Made by a program: the position numbers and the translations under genes. Below, piece after piece: positions 31,092 through 39,467 of a stretch of DNA of 64,000 nucleotides. The notes beneath the pieces are model-generated. The model had not been told where the DNA came from and searched no databases. It was given only the letters and a program-made list of their open reading frames with translations. The stretch is from Variovorax sp. 770b2 (GTDB lineage Bacteria; Pseudomonadota; Gammaproteobacteria; Burkholderiales; Burkholderiaceae_C). Every line of letters begins with the position of its first letter. The first letter of the stretch is position 1. The stretch lies in assembly GCF_900115685.1 (NCBI RefSeq), contig NZ_FOXJ01000002.1, positions 186,001 through 250,000 of the forward strand, given 5' to 3'.

Positions 31092-31613
31092 TTGGCTACA
31101 CAGTCCCCATTCTTCGGCAAGCGCGATCGTGAGACCGACTCGTTGACATCCCGCCCCGCACCGCTCGTTGGTTCGGGCACCAATCTGTCGGGCACGCCCG
31201 TCAATCCCTCCTCGTTGACCGCGCAGCAAGGCGGCCTGGCCGCCGCGGCGGCAGCACCCGCCGTCAAGGAAGGCGGCAGCAAGCTCACCGTCGGCCCCAA
31301 CATCAAGTTGAAGGGTGTCGAGATCACCGATTGCGACACGCTCGTGGTCGAAGGCCTGGTCGAAGCGACCATGGACTCGCGCCTGATGCAGATCGCCGAG
31401 CAGGGCGAGTTCAAGGGCTCGGCCGAAATCGACATCGCCGAGATCCGCGGCATCTTCGACGGCAACCTCACGGTGCGCGAGAAGCTCGTGATCCATTCGA
31501 CCGGCAAGGTCACCGGCAAGATCCGCTACGGCAAGATCGTGATCGAGGAAGGCGGCCAGCTTTCCGGCGAGATCAGCTTCGGCGCCAAGCCGTCGCTCCA
31601 GGCCGCGGCCTAA
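31092..31613 (+). CDS. Bactofilin family cytoskeletal protein
   Basis: This is a polymer-forming protein used for cell shape or polar localisation. The 173 residues have a disordered N-terminus (Pro/Ser/Ala-rich, 1-60), the bactofilin beta-helix (about 65-160; repeats such as LVVEGLVEATMDS, AEIDIAEIRGIFDGNL, EKLVIHSTGKVTGKI), and a short tail. The start is assigned to TTG at 31092 because GAGGAG sits seven bases upstream, although a TTG at 31077 is also in frame. The stop overlaps the convergent DUF72 gene by 4 bases. Confidence 0.9.
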   Translation: MATQSPFFGKRDRETDSLTSRPAPLVGSGTNLSGTPVNPSSLTAQQGGLAAAAAAPAVKEGGSKLTVGPNIKLKGVEITDCDTLVVEGLVEATMDSRLMQIAEQGEFKGSAEIDIAEIRGIFDGNLTVREKLVIHSTGKVTGKIRYGKIVIEEGGQLSGEISFGAKPSLQAAA

Positions 31614-32404
31614 GCCTCCACGGGGGGCTTCCACCCCAGGCGCTCCAGCAATGCACCGGCCGCGGCCGGTGCTCTTTCCTTGGCGCCATTGATGAAGTAG
31701 ACGAACACGTCACGCTTCTTCGGCGATTCGGTCCAGCCCTCGGCCCGCTCGGCCCAGGTATCGAGCGCCTTCGGTCCGTAACCCGTCTTGAGCTTCGCGT
31801 CGGCCATCATGAGCCGCGCATAGGCGACGTCGCCCTCGGGCTCCTCGAACGACGGGAATTTGTCCGCGTCGGTGAACACGGTCGACACCTTGTGCTTCCT
31901 GGCGAGCGCCTTGTACGCGGGCGTGATGAAGCTCTCGTGCCGCACGTCCATCACATGGCGCAGCACGCGGCTGCCGTCCTTCTTCGGCAGCAGTTCCAGA
32001 AACGCCTCGAAGTCTTCCGCATCGAACTGCTTGGTCGGCATGAACTGCCAGACGATCGGCCCGAGCTTGTCGCCCAGTTCGCCGACGCCGCTGTCGATGA
32101 AGCGCTGGATCGACTCGCCCGCGGTCGCCAGCACCTTGCGGTTGGTGGTGAAGCGCGAAGCCTTCATCGAAAACACGAACTCTTCCGGCGCCTCGTCGTG
32201 CCACTTGCGGAAGGTCTCGGGCTTGAAGGTGCTGTAGTAGGTGCCGTTGATCTCGATGGCGCTCACGTGGCGGCTCGCGTAGTTCAGTTCCTTGGCCTGC
32301 GCGAGCCCCTTGGGATAGAAGTTGTCGCGCCAGGGCTCGTAGGTCCAGCCGCCTATGCCCACCTTGATATTCACCTTGGTCCGAGTCGATGTTGCCTTGC
32401 TCAC
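31610..32404 (-). CDS. DUF72 domain protein (YecE-like)
   Basis: The 264 residues belong to DUF72, a TIM-barrel family of unknown reaction. Recognisable parts are VGIGGWTYEPWRDNFYPKG near the start, YASRHVSAIEINGTYYS, EFVFSMKASRFTTNRK and GPIVWQFMPTK. The start is a GTG at 32404 with GGAG eight bases upstream; no ATG lies close. It converges on the bactofilin gene and is divergent from the M20 peptidase gene by 91 bp. Confidence 0.9.
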   Translation of the reverse strand: MSKATSTRTKVNIKVGIGGWTYEPWRDNFYPKGLAQAKELNYASRHVSAIEINGTYYSTFKPETFRKWHDEAPEEFVFSMKASRFTTNRKVLATAGESIQRFIDSGVGELGDKLGPIVWQFMPTKQFDAEDFEAFLELLPKKDGSRVLRHVMDVRHESFITPAYKALARKHKVSTVFTDADKFPSFEEPEGDVAYARLMMADAKLKTGYGPKALDTWAERAEGWTESPKKRDVFVYFINGAKERAPAAAGALLERLGWKPPVEA

Positions 32405-32495
32405 ATTGCGCTCCGGGTTGAGATCGCCCGCACTCTACGCGCGCTCGCCGCGAGGCGCAAAATGCGATTTTTCGTCCCACGCGGAGAACCCACCG

Positions 32496-34007
<1,512 letters not shown>

Positions 34008-34317
34008 GCGTCGCGCCAGGCCGCCCCAAGCAAGCTCGCTCCCGCGTGGCGGGAAGGCGCGCAGCGCCAAGGGTGTACCAATGAGCGCCGCGCCGGGCCG
34101 CCCCAAGCAAGCTCGCTCCCGCTTGGCGGGAAGGCGCGCAGCGCCAAGGGTGCACCAATGAACGCCGCGCCGGGCCGCCCCAAGCAAGCTCGCTCCCGCC
34201 TGGCGGGAAGGCGCGCAGCGCCAAGGGTGCACCAATGAACGCCGCGCCGGGCCGCCCCAAGCAAGCTCGCTCCCGCCTGGCGGGAAGGCGCGCAGCGCCA
34301 AGGGTGCGCCAATGAGC
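34008..34317 (+). repeat. Four tandem 77-bp repeats ending at a start codon
   Basis: The segment CCCCAAGCAAGCTCGCTCCC starts at 34024, 34101, 34178 and 34255, a spacing of exactly 77 bases each time. Each unit ends with GGTG(T/C)(A/G)CCAATGA(G/A)CGCC, and the last of these is the real start of the downstream lipase (34312). Units differ at only a few bases. The unit contains GC-rich inverted segments (CCCGCGTGGCGGG, GGCGCGCAGCGCC). No other gene is visible in this gap. Confidence 0.95.
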
Positions 34318-35166
34318 GCCGCGCTGCCGTTGCCGCAGCGCGTGCCGCTGTCCACCCCGGACGGCCAGACGCTGGCCCTGCGCCGGCTGCCCGTTGCCGG
34401 GACGCCCCGCGCCGTCGTGGTCGTGGTGCACGGGCTGGGCGAGCATGCGGGGCGCTACCACGGGCTTGCCAAGCGGCTGCACGAATGGGGCTTCGCGGTC
34501 TGGGCGCACGACCATCACGGCCATGGTGAATCCTCCGGCGCACGGGGCGGCCTGCCCAGCGAACTGCGGCTGGTCGACGACCTCTCGCTGGTGATCGACG
34601 ATGCGCGCCGCGAGAACCCCGGCGTGCCGGTCGTGCTGCTGGGGCACAGCCTCGGTGGGCTGGTCGCGGCCAGCTTGGTGGCGCGCGGTGTGCGGCCTGT
34701 CGATGGCCTGGTGCTCTCGTCGCCGGGGCTCGATCCGGGCTTGAGTGGGTTTCAGAAGGCCCTCCTCGCGGTGCTGCCGCGCATCGCGCCGAACCTGCGC
34801 GTGGGCAACGGGCTGGACGACAACTTTCTTTCGCACGACCGCGCCGTGGTGCAGGCCTACCGCGACGATCCGCTCACGCACGACCGCGTTGGCAGCCGGC
34901 TCGCGCGCTTCCTCGCCTACGAAGGCGCCATGGTGCAGCAGGCGGCGGCGCGCTGGCCGGTGCCCACGCTGCTGATCTACGCGGGCGACGACCGGCTCGT
35001 GAAGCCTGCCGCGAGCCGCGCATTCGCTGCTGCCGCGGCGCCCAGCGGCATGGTCGAGGCGCAGTGCTTCGAGACTCTGTACCACGAGATCTTCAACGAG
35101 CTGGACGCCGAGCCGGTGTTCGCCGCGCTGCAGCACTGGCTGGACGAGCGCTTTCCGCTGAACTGA
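34312..35166 (+). CDS. Alpha/beta hydrolase, monoacylglycerol-lipase type
   Basis: This is a 284-residue serine hydrolase with the oxyanion region VVVHGLGEHAGRY, the nucleophile elbow GHSLGG (Ser at about residue 117), the acid in IYAGDDRLV, and the His in YHEIFNE. These match the lysophospholipase/monoacylglycerol lipase group. No signal peptide is present. The ATG is the end of the fourth 77-bp repeat, so its 5' untranslated region is made of copies of its own start; there is no strong ribosome-binding site, only GCGCCAAGGGTG upstream. Confidence 0.92.
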   Translation: MSAALPLPQRVPLSTPDGQTLALRRLPVAGTPRAVVVVVHGLGEHAGRYHGLAKRLHEWGFAVWAHDHHGHGESSGARGGLPSELRLVDDLSLVIDDARRENPGVPVVLLGHSLGGLVAASLVARGVRPVDGLVLSSPGLDPGLSGFQKALLAVLPRIAPNLRVGNGLDDNFLSHDRAVVQAYRDDPLTHDRVGSRLARFLAYEGAMVQQAAARWPVPTLLIYAGDDRLVKPAASRAFAAAAAPSGMVEAQCFETLYHEIFNELDAEPVFAALQHWLDERFPLN

Positions 35167-35184
35167 CACAAGGCTGGCCGGGGC

Positions 35185-35209
35185 AAAAAAAAAGCGCCCT
35201 CGCGGGCGC
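35185..35209 (-). terminator. Terminator of the YidB-like gene (minus strand)
   Basis: GCGCCC, loop TCGC, GGGCGC, with a run of nine A on the plus-strand left side, i.e. nine T after the stem on the minus strand. It serves the minus-strand gene ending at 35236. Confidence 0.9.
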
Positions 35210-35235
35210 CGGAATTCTGATGAGGCAGGCCTCGT

Positions 35236-35697
35236 TCAGGACTGCTTGCCTTGCAGCAAGCCGCTGAGCGAACCCAGCAGGTCGTCATGGTTGCCCAGGC
35301 CCTGGTCCGGCACCTTGCCGTGGGGCGTGAGCTGGTCGATGAGGGCCGGCAGCATGGTGGCAAGCATGGGCAGCAGCGTTTGCGCATTGATGCCGAGCTT
35401 GGCCGCAATGTTCGCGATGGTGTCGCCACCGAGCGCGTTTTGCAGCTGGTCGCCCGACACCGGCTGGTTGTCCCCCTTGCCGATCCACGAGCCGATGACA
35501 TCGCCCATGCCGGCCTGTTCGAACTTCGAGACCAGGCCTCCCAGGCCGCCTTGACCGCCGTTGTTGGCGAGCAGGCCACCCAGCGCGCCGGCCAGGCCGC
35601 CGAGATCTCCCAATCCCCCGATGCCTCCGCCTTGCGGTTGCTGCTGTTGGCCAGCGCCTCCGAGCACTTGACCGAGCACCGAATCGAGCAATCCCAT
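35236..35697 (-). CDS. YidB-like DUF937 family protein
   Basis: The 153 residues match the YidB/DUF937 family of unknown function: MGLLDSVLGQVLG start, Gly/Gln-rich low-complexity segment (about 20-60), then FEQAGMGDVIGSWIGKGDN and a helical domain (LGINAQTLLPMLATMLPALID). The ATG at 35697 has AAGGAA six bases upstream; an ATG at 35703 directly abuts that site and is less likely. A strong terminator follows. Confidence 0.9.
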   Translation of the reverse strand: MGLLDSVLGQVLGGAGQQQQPQGGGIGGLGDLGGLAGALGGLLANNGGQGGLGGLVSKFEQAGMGDVIGSWIGKGDNQPVSGDQLQNALGGDTIANIAAKLGINAQTLLPMLATMLPALIDQLTPHGKVPDQGLGNHDDLLGSLSGLLQGKQS

Positions 35698-35796
35698 GGT
35701 CATTTCCTTGGTGTGTGACAGAACCGTCGCATTTTCCGTGTGACGGACCGCAAGCCGTAAGTGAAGCGCCCACTTTCGAACTTGCAACGTGACAAA

Positions 35797-37152
35797 TTAC
35801 TTGGTACGTGCCGGGCGTTTGGGCAGCAATGCGGGGGTGACCCCCTGCACGCCCACGAGCCCGAGCACGGTCACGAGCGAATTCTGCGCGCCTTTCCATG
35901 CATCTGTCACGTCGATCGACTCACTCAACGCATGGGAACCGGAGGACTTGCCGCCGCCCCCGATGATGATGGCCGGAATGCCCAGTGAGATCGGCACGTT
36001 GGCATCGGTGCTGCCACCGCGCAGCAGCGTCTTGTGGCCGAAGGCGGTGTTCGAGCGCGTGGCGGCCTCGACGATCACCGAGTCGGTCGGGGTGCGTCCG
36101 CCGGGCCGGTCGCCGATCAGCTTGTGGCTCGCGCTCAGCGTGGCGACGTTCCAGCGCTTGTTCTCTTCCACCACCGCTTCGTCGATGGCCGCGAGGATCT
36201 TCTTCTCGGTCTCCAGCAGCGAGGCCATGTCGTCCGAGCGGATGTCGACGGCCATGCGCGCATCCGGCGCGATGGTGTTGACCGAGGTGCCGCCGCCCAC
36301 GGTGCCGACGGTGAAGGTGGTCTTGGGAAAGCCCGGCGTGCGCACGTCGGCGATCTTGGCGATCGCGCGGCCCATGCCGTGGATGGCGCTGGGCACCTGC
36401 CCGAACGCACCGAAGCTGTGGCCGCCCGGGCCCTTGAAGTTGACCTCGTAGCGATGGCTCGCGGTGCCCAGCACCAGCACGTGGCCGTCGGGCGAAGGCT
36501 CCAGCCCGACCATGCCGTCGATGTCCAGGTGATCGCGAAAGATCGCCTTGATGCCGCGCAGGTTGCCCAGTTCTTCCTCGCCGACGTTGCCGACGATCAG
36601 GAGGTCGCCCGCCGTCTGCACCTTGTTGTCGTTGAGCACCTTGAGCCACGACAGCAGCACCGTGAGGCCGCGCGTGTCGTCCGCGATGCCCGGCGCGTGG
36701 AGCCGGCCGTCGCGCTCCTTCACCTTCACGTCGGTGCCGGCGGGGAACACCGTATCCAGGTGCGCGGAGATCAAGAGCTTCGGGCCATTGCCCACGCCCT
36801 TGCGGAGGCCGACGACGTTGCCTTCGGCGTCGATCTTCGCGTCGGCCAGGCCCAGGGCCTTCATGCGTGCGAGGAAGGCTTCGGCACGCTTTTGCTCCTT
36901 GAAGGGCGGGGCTTCGATCTCGGTCAGCATCCTCAGGTCTTCGACGGCGCGCTCGTGGTCGGCCTTGACCGCGTCCAGCAGCTTCTGGATCGCGGGCGAT
37001 GCCATCAGCTGGGTGTAGGTCCTGTCGACTTCAGGGCTGACCTGCGCCGGCGTGGGCGCGACGGCGTTGCTCTGGGCATGGACGCCGTGGGCGGCGCACA
37101 GCGCGGCGAGAAAGAGAGGGGCAAAAGGCGCGAGACGCAGCGAACGGGACAT
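35797..37152 (-). CDS. Exported M20/M25/M40 family metallopeptidase
   Basis: This is a 451-residue zinc peptidase with a Sec signal peptide (SLRLAPFAPLFLAALCAAHG, predicted cleavage after VHA-Q near residue 26), so it acts in the periplasm. Metal motifs are ISAHLDTVF, GIADDTRG, NVGEEELGN, GLEPSPDG and the C-terminal GGSTDAN...; a dimerisation domain with GPGGHSFGAFG is present. Glutamate-carboxypeptidase-type or tripeptidase activity is possible but not decidable. It precedes the YidB-like gene but by 99 bp. Confidence 0.92.
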   Translation of the reverse strand: MSRSLRLAPFAPLFLAALCAAHGVHAQSNAVAPTPAQVSPEVDRTYTQLMASPAIQKLLDAVKADHERAVEDLRMLTEIEAPPFKEQKRAEAFLARMKALGLADAKIDAEGNVVGLRKGVGNGPKLLISAHLDTVFPAGTDVKVKERDGRLHAPGIADDTRGLTVLLSWLKVLNDNKVQTAGDLLIVGNVGEEELGNLRGIKAIFRDHLDIDGMVGLEPSPDGHVLVLGTASHRYEVNFKGPGGHSFGAFGQVPSAIHGMGRAIAKIADVRTPGFPKTTFTVGTVGGGTSVNTIAPDARMAVDIRSDDMASLLETEKKILAAIDEAVVEENKRWNVATLSASHKLIGDRPGGRTPTDSVIVEAATRSNTAFGHKTLLRGGSTDANVPISLGIPAIIIGGGGKSSGSHALSESIDVTDAWKGAQNSLVTVLGLVGVQGVTPALLPKRPARTK

Positions 37153-37240
37153 GGGCGGAGGGTCCTTCTTTGTCGTGATGAACGGGTGAGGTACCCATTC
37201 TTCCGCAGCCTGCCCGCGCGCGCGTCGCGGAAAACACCCC

Positions 37241-37981
37241 CTAGGCGCCGCCGAGCAACACCAGGGCCGCGAGCGCCGCGGTCTCGGCGCGCAGCACGCG
37301 CGAGCCGAGCGTGACCGGCGCGAAGCCGCAGGCGATGGCCTCCTGCTCCTCGGCCGCGCTGAGGCCGCCTTCGGGGCCGCTCAGCACGCGCACGTCGCGG
37401 TGGTCGGGGGCGTGTGCCGCAACGGCTGCGGCAATGCCCTGCGTGCCCTCGGCCAGGCTCAGCACGAAGCGCGCCGCAGCGCCGCCTTCGCCCTGCGCAT
37501 CGATCCATCCCGAATTGCCCGAGAACGACCGCACCGGGTGAATCACCGGCACGCGATTGCGGCCGCACTGCTCGCACGCCGCGATGGCGATGGCCTCCCA
37601 GTGCGCCCGTTTCTTCTCGGCGCGCTCGCCCGAAAGACGCAGCACGCCGTGGGCCGTCGCCAGCGGCTGGATGCTCGCGACGCCCAGCTCGGTGGCCTTC
37701 TCGACCAGCCAGTCCATGCGCTCGTTGGCCGGCATGCCGACGGCCAGGTGCACCGCGCGCGCCGCCTCGCGCTCGACCGGGTGATGGGCGCCGACCGTCA
37801 CCGAGACGTCGCTGCGGCCCATGCGCTCGATCGTGGCCTCGTACTGGCCGCCCGCGCCGTCGAACAGGGTGAGCGCGTCGCCGGGCTGCATCCGCAGCAC
37901 CTGCACGTGGCGCGCGGCACCGGGCGGCAACGCGAAAGCGGCGCCGGCGCTCAGCGGCACGGAGCAGTGGAAACGGGGCAT
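37241..37981 (-). CDS. rsmE: 16S rRNA (uracil-1498-N3)-methyltransferase
   Basis: RsmE methylates U1498 in the ribosomal decoding region. The ATG at 37981 gives 246 residues beginning MPRFHCSVPLSAGAAF, typical of the family; the upstream extension is not conserved-looking. An N-terminal PUA-like domain is followed by a SPOUT knot domain with VLSGPEGGLSAAEEQEA and LGSRVLRAETAALAAL. It lies downstream of the AmgK-like kinase gene on the same strand. Confidence 0.95.
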   Translation of the reverse strand: MPRFHCSVPLSAGAAFALPPGAARHVQVLRMQPGDALTLFDGAGGQYEATIERMGRSDVSVTVGAHHPVEREAARAVHLAVGMPANERMDWLVEKATELGVASIQPLATAHGVLRLSGERAEKKRAHWEAIAIAACEQCGRNRVPVIHPVRSFSGNSGWIDAQGEGGAAARFVLSLAEGTQGIAAAVAAHAPDHRDVRVLSGPEGGLSAAEEQEAIACGFAPVTLGSRVLRAETAALAALVLLGGA

Positions 37982-38051
37982 GCTATGAAATATGGAGCAA
38001 GGAACGCAGCTGTGGTGCGGGCATCCCGGGCGGTTTTTTATGAATTTCGCT

Positions 38052-39230
38052 TCAGACCCGGCCGTAGGCAAAGCCCGTGAGCGCGGAGGTGCCCTCGACC
38101 TCGTCGATCACCCGCACGAGCGGCGTGAGCTCCATGTAGCGGCTGGCGGTGGCGCGGATGTAGGCGATGAAGCGCGGCGTGTCGGCCAGATACCGGGGCT
38201 TGCCGTCGCGCAGCGTGAGGCGCGCGAAGATGCCGGCGACCTTCAGGTGGCGCTGCAAGCCCATCCATTCGACGGCGCGATAGAAAGCGCCGAAATCCTC
38301 GTCCACCGGAAGCCCCGCCTTGCGCGCCGCCTGCCAGTAGCGCACGGTGACGTCGAGCACGAATTCCTCGTCCCAGCTGAGGAAGGCGTCGCGCATCAGG
38401 CTGGCGATGTCGTAGGTGATCGGGCCGTAGACGGCGTCTTGGAAGTCGAGCACGCCCAGCGTGGTGCCCGAGCCGTCACCGGGCCGCCCCAAGGCGGCGA
38501 GCGCCCCCTCGGGGGGCAGCGAGGACACGCCAGTGCCGAGCGTGGGGGCCACACTCATCATCAAGTTGCGCGGCATGAAGTCGCGGTGCACGTAGACGCT
38601 GGGCGACGCCAGGTTGCTCTGGACGATCAGCTTGAAGCTGCGTTCGAGCCGCTCCTTCAGCTTGCCGTCGATGGCCACGCCGCGGTGGCGGCCGATGTAC
38701 CACTCGGGAAAGAGCGCCAGTTCGCGCTCCAGGAGCGCCCGGTCGTAGGGCGGCAGCACGCCGGGTTTGGAGGCCAGCTGCCAGCGGATGAGCGCGTCGA
38801 TGGCCTGGTCGTAGAGCGGGCGGCTGGCATCGGGCTGGGCGGGGTCGATCACATCGAGCATGGTCTGGCGGCCCAGGTCGTCCAGCAGCATGAAGCCATT
38901 CAGGCGGTCCCATTCGAGCACCTGAGGCGCGGTGACGCCGGCCTCGGCCATGAGCCCGGCCACCTGCACGAAGGGGTCGCTGTTCTCCTTGTCCGGTGGG
39001 GCGTCCATCACGATGCGCGTCGGCGTGCCGGGGATGCGGGTGTCCACGCGCAAGTAGCGGCGAAAGCTCGCATCGGCCGAGGCCAGGCGCACGGTGTCGG
39101 GCAGAAGATGCTGTGCGACGGCAATGCCCGACAGCCAGCCCCGGAACACTTCGGCGCGCTGCGGATCTGTCCAGAGAAGGGCCTCGGCGGGGCGTGGGGC
39201 CAATGAGGCCGGGGGCGGGGGTGCTGTCAT
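38052..39230 (-). CDS. amgK: AmgK-type amino-sugar kinase (aminoglycoside phosphotransferase fold)
   Basis: This is probably the anomeric N-acetylmuramate/N-acetylglucosamine kinase of the peptidoglycan-recycling shortcut. The 392 residues have an aminoglycoside-phosphotransferase fold: ASFRRYLRV near the N-terminus, LDDLGRQTMLD, the catalytic loop VYVHRDFMPRNLMM and the metal-binding LDFQDAVYGPITYD. Between the last two is an extra Gly/Pro-rich stretch of about 32 residues encoded by a dispersed repeat (38460-38556). The divergent neighbour lptD is also the neighbour of amgK in Pseudomonas, which supports the name; its usual partner murU is not adjacent here. Confidence 0.85.
   Translation of the reverse strand: MTAPPPPASLAPRPAEALLWTDPQRAEVFRGWLSGIAVAQHLLPDTVRLASADASFRRYLRVDTRIPGTPTRIVMDAPPDKENSDPFVQVAGLMAEAGVTAPQVLEWDRLNGFMLLDDLGRQTMLDVIDPAQPDASRPLYDQAIDALIRWQLASKPGVLPPYDRALLERELALFPEWYIGRHRGVAIDGKLKERLERSFKLIVQSNLASPSVYVHRDFMPRNLMMSVAPTLGTGVSSLPPEGALAALGRPGDGSGTTLGVLDFQDAVYGPITYDIASLMRDAFLSWDEEFVLDVTVRYWQAARKAGLPVDEDFGAFYRAVEWMGLQRHLKVAGIFARLTLRDGKPRYLADTPRFIAYIRATASRYMELTPLVRVIDEVEGTSALTGFAYGRV
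38460..38556 (-). repeat. Dispersed repeat inserted in frame within the AmgK-like gene
   Basis: This stretch (CCGGGCCGCCCCAAGGCGGC, CCCCCTCGGGGGGC, AGTGCCGAGCGTGGGGG) resembles the intergenic repeats elsewhere in the window, not coding sequence. It is translated as ...GTGVSSLPPEGALAALG... between the catalytic loop and the LDFQDA motif, without a stop or frameshift. Confidence 0.75.
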
Positions 39231-39379
39231 GGATAATCGATTCTACAAATCCGCCTGGCGCGGCAACCCCTTCCGGTCGGCCACCGATCGAACAGAGGTT
39301 GCTGCCGGCCCCTGCAACCCGCCGGCCTGCCGCGCCGTCTCCCCGACGATCTTTCGTTCCGAACCGATGCCTACGACCC

Positions 39380-39460
39380 AAAGCCCTCACGCTTGGCACC
39401 TTGTGCGCTCGCTGCTCTCCTCGGGGGGGCCGCGGGCCTTCCTCGGAACGGCCTGGCAGG
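39380..39460 (+). repeat. Dispersed-repeat-like segment upstream of lptD
   Basis: CCCTCACGCTTGGCACCTTGTGCGCTCGCTG, read here in two parts (CCCTCACGCTTGGC, then TTGTGCGCTCGCTG), and a G-run plus GCCTTCCTCGGAACGGCC resemble the repeats at 20.7 and 49.2 kb. It forms most of the lptD leader and ends just before the ribosome-binding site CAGGAGG. The 237-bp gap between divergent amgK and lptD holds no other gene I can support. Confidence 0.5.
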
Positions 39461-39467
39461 AGGCTTG

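Noticed and set aside
34012..34316. CRISPR array at the 77-bp tandem repeats
   Set aside because: The units are directly adjacent, with no unique spacers, and are far too long for CRISPR repeats.
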